Source: Planctomycetota bacterium
GTDB taxonomy: Bacteria > Planctomycetota > SZUA-567
Length of the DNA stretch: 9,575 nt
Direction: 5' to 3'
Assembly: GCA_020861125.1 (NCBI GenBank)
Contig: JAJBSZ010000257.1
Coordinates: 1 to 9,575, forward strand
The stretch's first letter is position 1. Every line of letters starts with the position of its first letter. The notes beneath the pieces are model-generated. The model saw only the letters and a program-made list of their open reading frames with translations. It ran no database searches and was not told the origin of the DNA. Below, one piece after another: positions 7,751-9,575 of the stretch. The position numbers and the translations under genes were made by a program.

Positions 7751-8403
7751 GCAGCTTTTTTTTCGCCTATCTCTCCCGCATGCGGTTGATCCGCCGCTGG
7801 AGTTTGATGCGTTCCAATGACCCGGAGAACATCCAGGAGCACTCCTACCGGGTGGCGGTGCTGGCCCATGCCCTGGCGAGCATCGGCCGAATCGAACTGG
7901 GAAAAACCACCGATCCGGAGCGGGCGGCGTTCCTGGCCCTGTTTCACGACGCTGGCGAAGTGATCACCGGCGATATGCCCACGCCGGTAAAATATTACGA
8001 CGAAACCATCCGCGAGGCCTACCGGGGGATTGAGGCGGCGGCTAACCGGCGCTTGCTCTCCTTCCTCCCCGAGGCCTACCGGAGTGTTTACCAACCGGCC
8101 CTGTTTCCGGAAGCCGGTGAGGAACCGACTTGGACCTACGTACGCGCCGCCGACAAACTTTGCGCCTGGATCAAGTGCGTCGAGGAACGGCGGGGTGGCA
8201 ACCGCGAGTTTCTGGCGGCGGAGAACAGCCTACGCCGGAGCCTTGACCACCTCGGCCTGGAAGAGGTGGCGATCTTTCTGCGCGAATTTTCCCCCGGCTA
8301 CGGGTTGTCCTTGGATGAACTCAGCCGTGCCGACGCCGGCCCGGACCCAGAGGACGACGGACGGAGCGGAGCGGCCGCCCTCTCCCCCAGCTCAGGAAAG
8401 TAG
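7747..8403 (+). CDS. yfbR: HD-domain 5'-deoxynucleotidase, YfbR family
   Basis: The protein has 218 residues. YfbR removes the phosphate from deoxyribonucleoside 5'-monophosphates in the cytoplasm. It aligns along its whole length with E. coli YfbR as I remember it: FFAYLSRMRLIRRWSLMR at the start, with Arg17-Trp18 matching the residues that select 2'-deoxy substrates; His32 in QEHSYRVA; His67-Asp68 in LFHDAGEVITGDMPTPVKYY; Asp136 in RAADKLCAWIKC; and SLDELS near the end. The HD metal site is complete. The start is GTG 7747, overlapping the purD stop (GTGA). The next in-frame ATG at 7780 would remove the conserved FFAYLSR. About 25 Asp/Gly/Ser-rich residues follow the usual end. The overlap implies translational coupling to purD. 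Confidence 0.93.
   Translation: MSSFFFAYLSRMRLIRRWSLMRSNDPENIQEHSYRVAVLAHALASIGRIELGKTTDPERAAFLALFHDAGEVITGDMPTPVKYYDETIREAYRGIEAAANRRLLSFLPEAYRSVYQPALFPEAGEEPTWTYVRAADKLCAWIKCVEERRGGNREFLAAENSLRRSLDHLGLEEVAIFLREFSPGYGLSLDELSRADAGPDPEDDGRSGAAALSPSSGK
8394..8400 (+). promoter_or_regulatory. Ribosome binding site of the TSCPD gene, start ambiguous
   Basis: AGGAAAG lies inside the end of yfbR. Its AGGA core is 5 nt from GTG 8403 and 14 nt from ATG 8412. Spacing favours the GTG, whose first base is the last base of the yfbR stop. Codon type and the MKK start favour the ATG. The difference is only three residues. Confidence 0.5.
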
Positions 8404-8411
8404 TGTATTGC

Positions 8412-8672
8412 ATGAAGAAACTTGTTATACTACCGCTTGACGTCTGTGCCGAACGGATCCTGGTGGCTCTGGAGGACGACGTCATCGCCTCGGTAACGTT
8501 CGAGGGCGGCTGCGACGGCAACGGCAAGGCTCTGGGCAGTTTGCTGGCCGGGATGCCCGTCCGCGAGGCAATCGCTCGGCTTCAGGGGATTGACTGCGGC
8601 GGCCGGGGTACCTCGTGCGCCGATCAGTTGGCGCGGGGCCTGAGGGAAGAGATGGGCCCTAACGGGGCCTGA
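8412..8672 (+). CDS. TSCPD-domain small Cys4 protein (TIGR03905-like)
   Basis: The protein has 86 residues (89 if GTG 8403 is the start). It is a stand-alone TSCPD domain: VCAERI with Cys12, FEGGCDGNGKAL with Cys34, a GMPV/LQGIDCGGR stretch with Cys62, and TSCADQLARGL with Cys69. The four cysteines are placed as expected for a metal-binding fold. The name motif is TSCAD here instead of TSCPD, a Pro to Ala change. The stand-alone family has no settled function. The same domain occurs at the C-terminus of some B12-dependent ribonucleotide reductases. It begins at the stop of yfbR, so it is probably cotranslated with a deoxynucleotidase and purD. A role linked to nucleotide pools is inference from this context. 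Confidence 0.85.
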   Translation: MKKLVILPLDVCAERILVALEDDVIASVTFEGGCDGNGKALGSLLAGMPVREAIARLQGIDCGGRGTSCADQLARGLREEMGPNGA

Positions 8673-9062
8673 GGCGGAACCAGAATATCCTCAGTATGGT
8701 GGACCGAATGAAGGATAAAAAGCTGAAACATCGACACAATCGGAATTCTCGTGGCTTTGACGCTCATTGCCTGCGCGCCGCCCCGGATCACGGCGGCTAC
8801 GACCGGAGAGGGGACCGGGCCTGGCGCATCGGTTCCATGGGTGGGAGCCGCAACCCGTGCGAACCGCACTTCCGCGTTACCGCACGTATCGCCGCCCTGC
8901 CCGGCAAGCATCTCCGTCGCGTTCCCGCACCGGGTAAGGCCGCCCACGGCAAGCATGCGTAAGACCGCGTTCGTGCCGAATACCAGGCCGTTTCGATCCC
9001 GACGCCCGAACTGAGGGTGGGTTAACCGGCTCCGCCCGGATCGAGCGGTAGCAAGGAGATAT
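8673..9062. other. 390-base stretch without an intact recognisable gene
   Basis: The stretch lies between the TSCPD gene and the epimerase gene. No clear terminator or promoter was found. It contains the possible broken lipoprotein gene at 8708-8962, and a 10-bp direct repeat (CGGCAAGCAT at 8902 and 8947). The AAGGAG box of the next gene is at 9053-9058. Confidence 0.5.
8708..8962 (+). pseudogene. Possible small lipoprotein gene with two frameshifts
   Basis: Read straight from ATG 8708 the frame gives 84 basic residues, unlike any family I know, ending at TAA 8962. Its codons from about 8770 on are rich in C at the third position (GCC, GAC, GGC, CGC), as in coding DNA here. The +1 frame shows a textbook lipoprotein signal that lacks its own start: NIDTIGILVALTLIAC, encoded at 8727-8774, with lipobox LIAC. 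Dropping one A from the AAA at 8726-8728 would join MKDKKL directly to it. A second, opposite shift near 8775-8800 would return to the frame with coding-like codon use. An intact orphan ORF in either frame, or plain non-coding DNA, remains possible. The ribosome binding site is weak. Confidence 0.25.
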
Positions 9063-9575
9063 ATGGCAAAGGAAACTGTGCTGGTCACCGGCTGCGCCGG
9101 ATTTATTGGCGGCCACATGGTCCGGCGGTTGCTGGCGGACGGCTACGCGGTGGCCGGCGTTGACGATTTTTCCACCGGAAGCCGCGACAACGTTGCTACC
9201 TTTGCCCAGGACATCCGGTTTACCGAAGGCAGCGTCAGCGATCCGGCTGTGGCGGCGGAGGCGGTGCGGGGCGTCGACCGGGTAATCCACCTCGCTTCCG
9301 TACCGTCGGTACCGCGTTCGGTCGACGCGCCGCGGGAAAGCGCCGAAGCGTCGATCCTCGGTACCGTCACCCTCATGGATGCCGCCCGCCGCGCCGGGGT
9401 GCACCGGGTGGTCCAAGCATCGTCCAGTTCCGTCTACGGCGACAGTGACCTGTTCCCCCGTGAGGAATCGCAACCCACCTCGCCCATGTCCCCCTACGCC
9501 GCCGCCAAACTCACCCAGGAGGTCTACGGCCAGGTGTTTTCAAAATGCTACGGCCTGGACACGGCGTCCCTGCGG
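9063..9575 (+). CDS. NAD-dependent sugar-nucleotide epimerase/dehydratase (partial, right edge)
   Basis: The first 171 residues are seen, open to the window edge; the full protein is probably a little over 300. It is an extended short-chain dehydrogenase. VLVTGCAGFIGGHMV (6-20) is the NAD-binding TGxxGFIG loop, and VDDFSTGSRDNV (33-44) carries the Asp that binds the adenosine ribose. HLASVPSVPRSV (76-87), ASSSSVYGD (119-127) with the catalytic Ser, and Tyr145-xxx-Lys149 in SPYAAAK complete the active site. The pattern VPRSVDAP with SSVYGD and SPYAAAKLTQE is close to UDP-GlcNAc/UDP-glucose 4-epimerases of the WbpP/GalE-like group, which feed surface polysaccharide synthesis. The exact sugar cannot be told. 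AAGGAG lies 4 nt before ATG 9063. It is separated from the nucleotide genes by 390 bases and probably starts another transcription unit. Confidence 0.9.
   Translation, partial: MAKETVLVTGCAGFIGGHMVRRLLADGYAVAGVDDFSTGSRDNVATFAQDIRFTEGSVSDPAVAAEAVRGVDRVIHLASVPSVPRSVDAPRESAEASILGTVTLMDAARRAGVHRVVQASSSSVYGDSDLFPREESQPTSPMSPYAAAKLTQEVYGQVFSKCYGLDTASLR

Noticed and set aside
8624..9118. 164-codon minus-strand open frame over the 8673-9062 gap
   Set aside because: It overlaps both the TSCPD gene end and the epimerase start in antisense, and shows no domain or credible start signal.
1..9575. Mobile element, CRISPR array, prophage, toxin-antitoxin or defence system
   Set aside because: I found no transposase, integrase, regularly spaced repeats, tRNA or known defence domain on either strand.

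Overview
The window is compact, high-GC bacterial chromosome. It carries nine confidently recognised protein genes, two of them cut by the window edges. I see no rRNA, tRNA, insertion sequence, phage gene or CRISPR array. AGGAG-type ribosome binding sites, an Sec-type signal peptide and the enzyme set suggest a Gram-negative bacterium. RuvC carries the D/E/H/D active site known from the Thermus enzyme rather than the D/E/D/D set of E. coli, and a small TSCPD protein is present. Both would fit a deltaproteobacterial or other non-enteric lineage, but the phylum cannot be fixed from this sequence.

Layout. (1) Positions 1-2205 hold a divergent pair: a secreted alpha/beta hydrolase of the esterase 713 type (minus strand, last few residues outside the window) and an AraC-family regulator (plus strand). 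The 192-bp gap between them must hold both promoters. The regulator gene is visibly less GC-rich than the core genes to its right. (2) Positions 2206-2512 are non-coding apart from a strong hairpin between convergent genes. (3) Positions 2513-4381 hold minus-strand housekeeping genes in the transcription order ruvC, tadA, then a small FMN nitroreductase. (4) Positions 4382-4606 form a divergent promoter region with a back-to-back palindrome and a GC-rich leader hairpin. (5) Positions 4607-8672 hold a plus-strand run: ilvD (branched-chain amino acids), purD (purines), a YfbR-type 5'-deoxynucleotidase overlapping the purD stop by 4 nt, and a TSCPD-domain protein starting at the nucleotidase stop. 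(6) Positions 8673-9062 have no convincing intact gene; the stretch shows a possible frameshifted small lipoprotein gene. (7) From 9063 to the right edge is the N-terminal part of a sugar-nucleotide epimerase/dehydratase.

How the genes fit together: purD-yfbR-TSCPD looks like a translationally coupled nucleotide-metabolism group. It joins purine synthesis, dNMP dephosphorylation and a small Cys4 protein whose domain is also known as a C-terminal module of some B12-dependent ribonucleotide reductases. The esterase/AraC pair looks like a self-contained inducible unit. The genes themselves belong to known families. The points most worth a second look are the TSCPD coupling, the regulatory DNA at the two divergent promoters, and the broken-looking stretch at 8700-8960.
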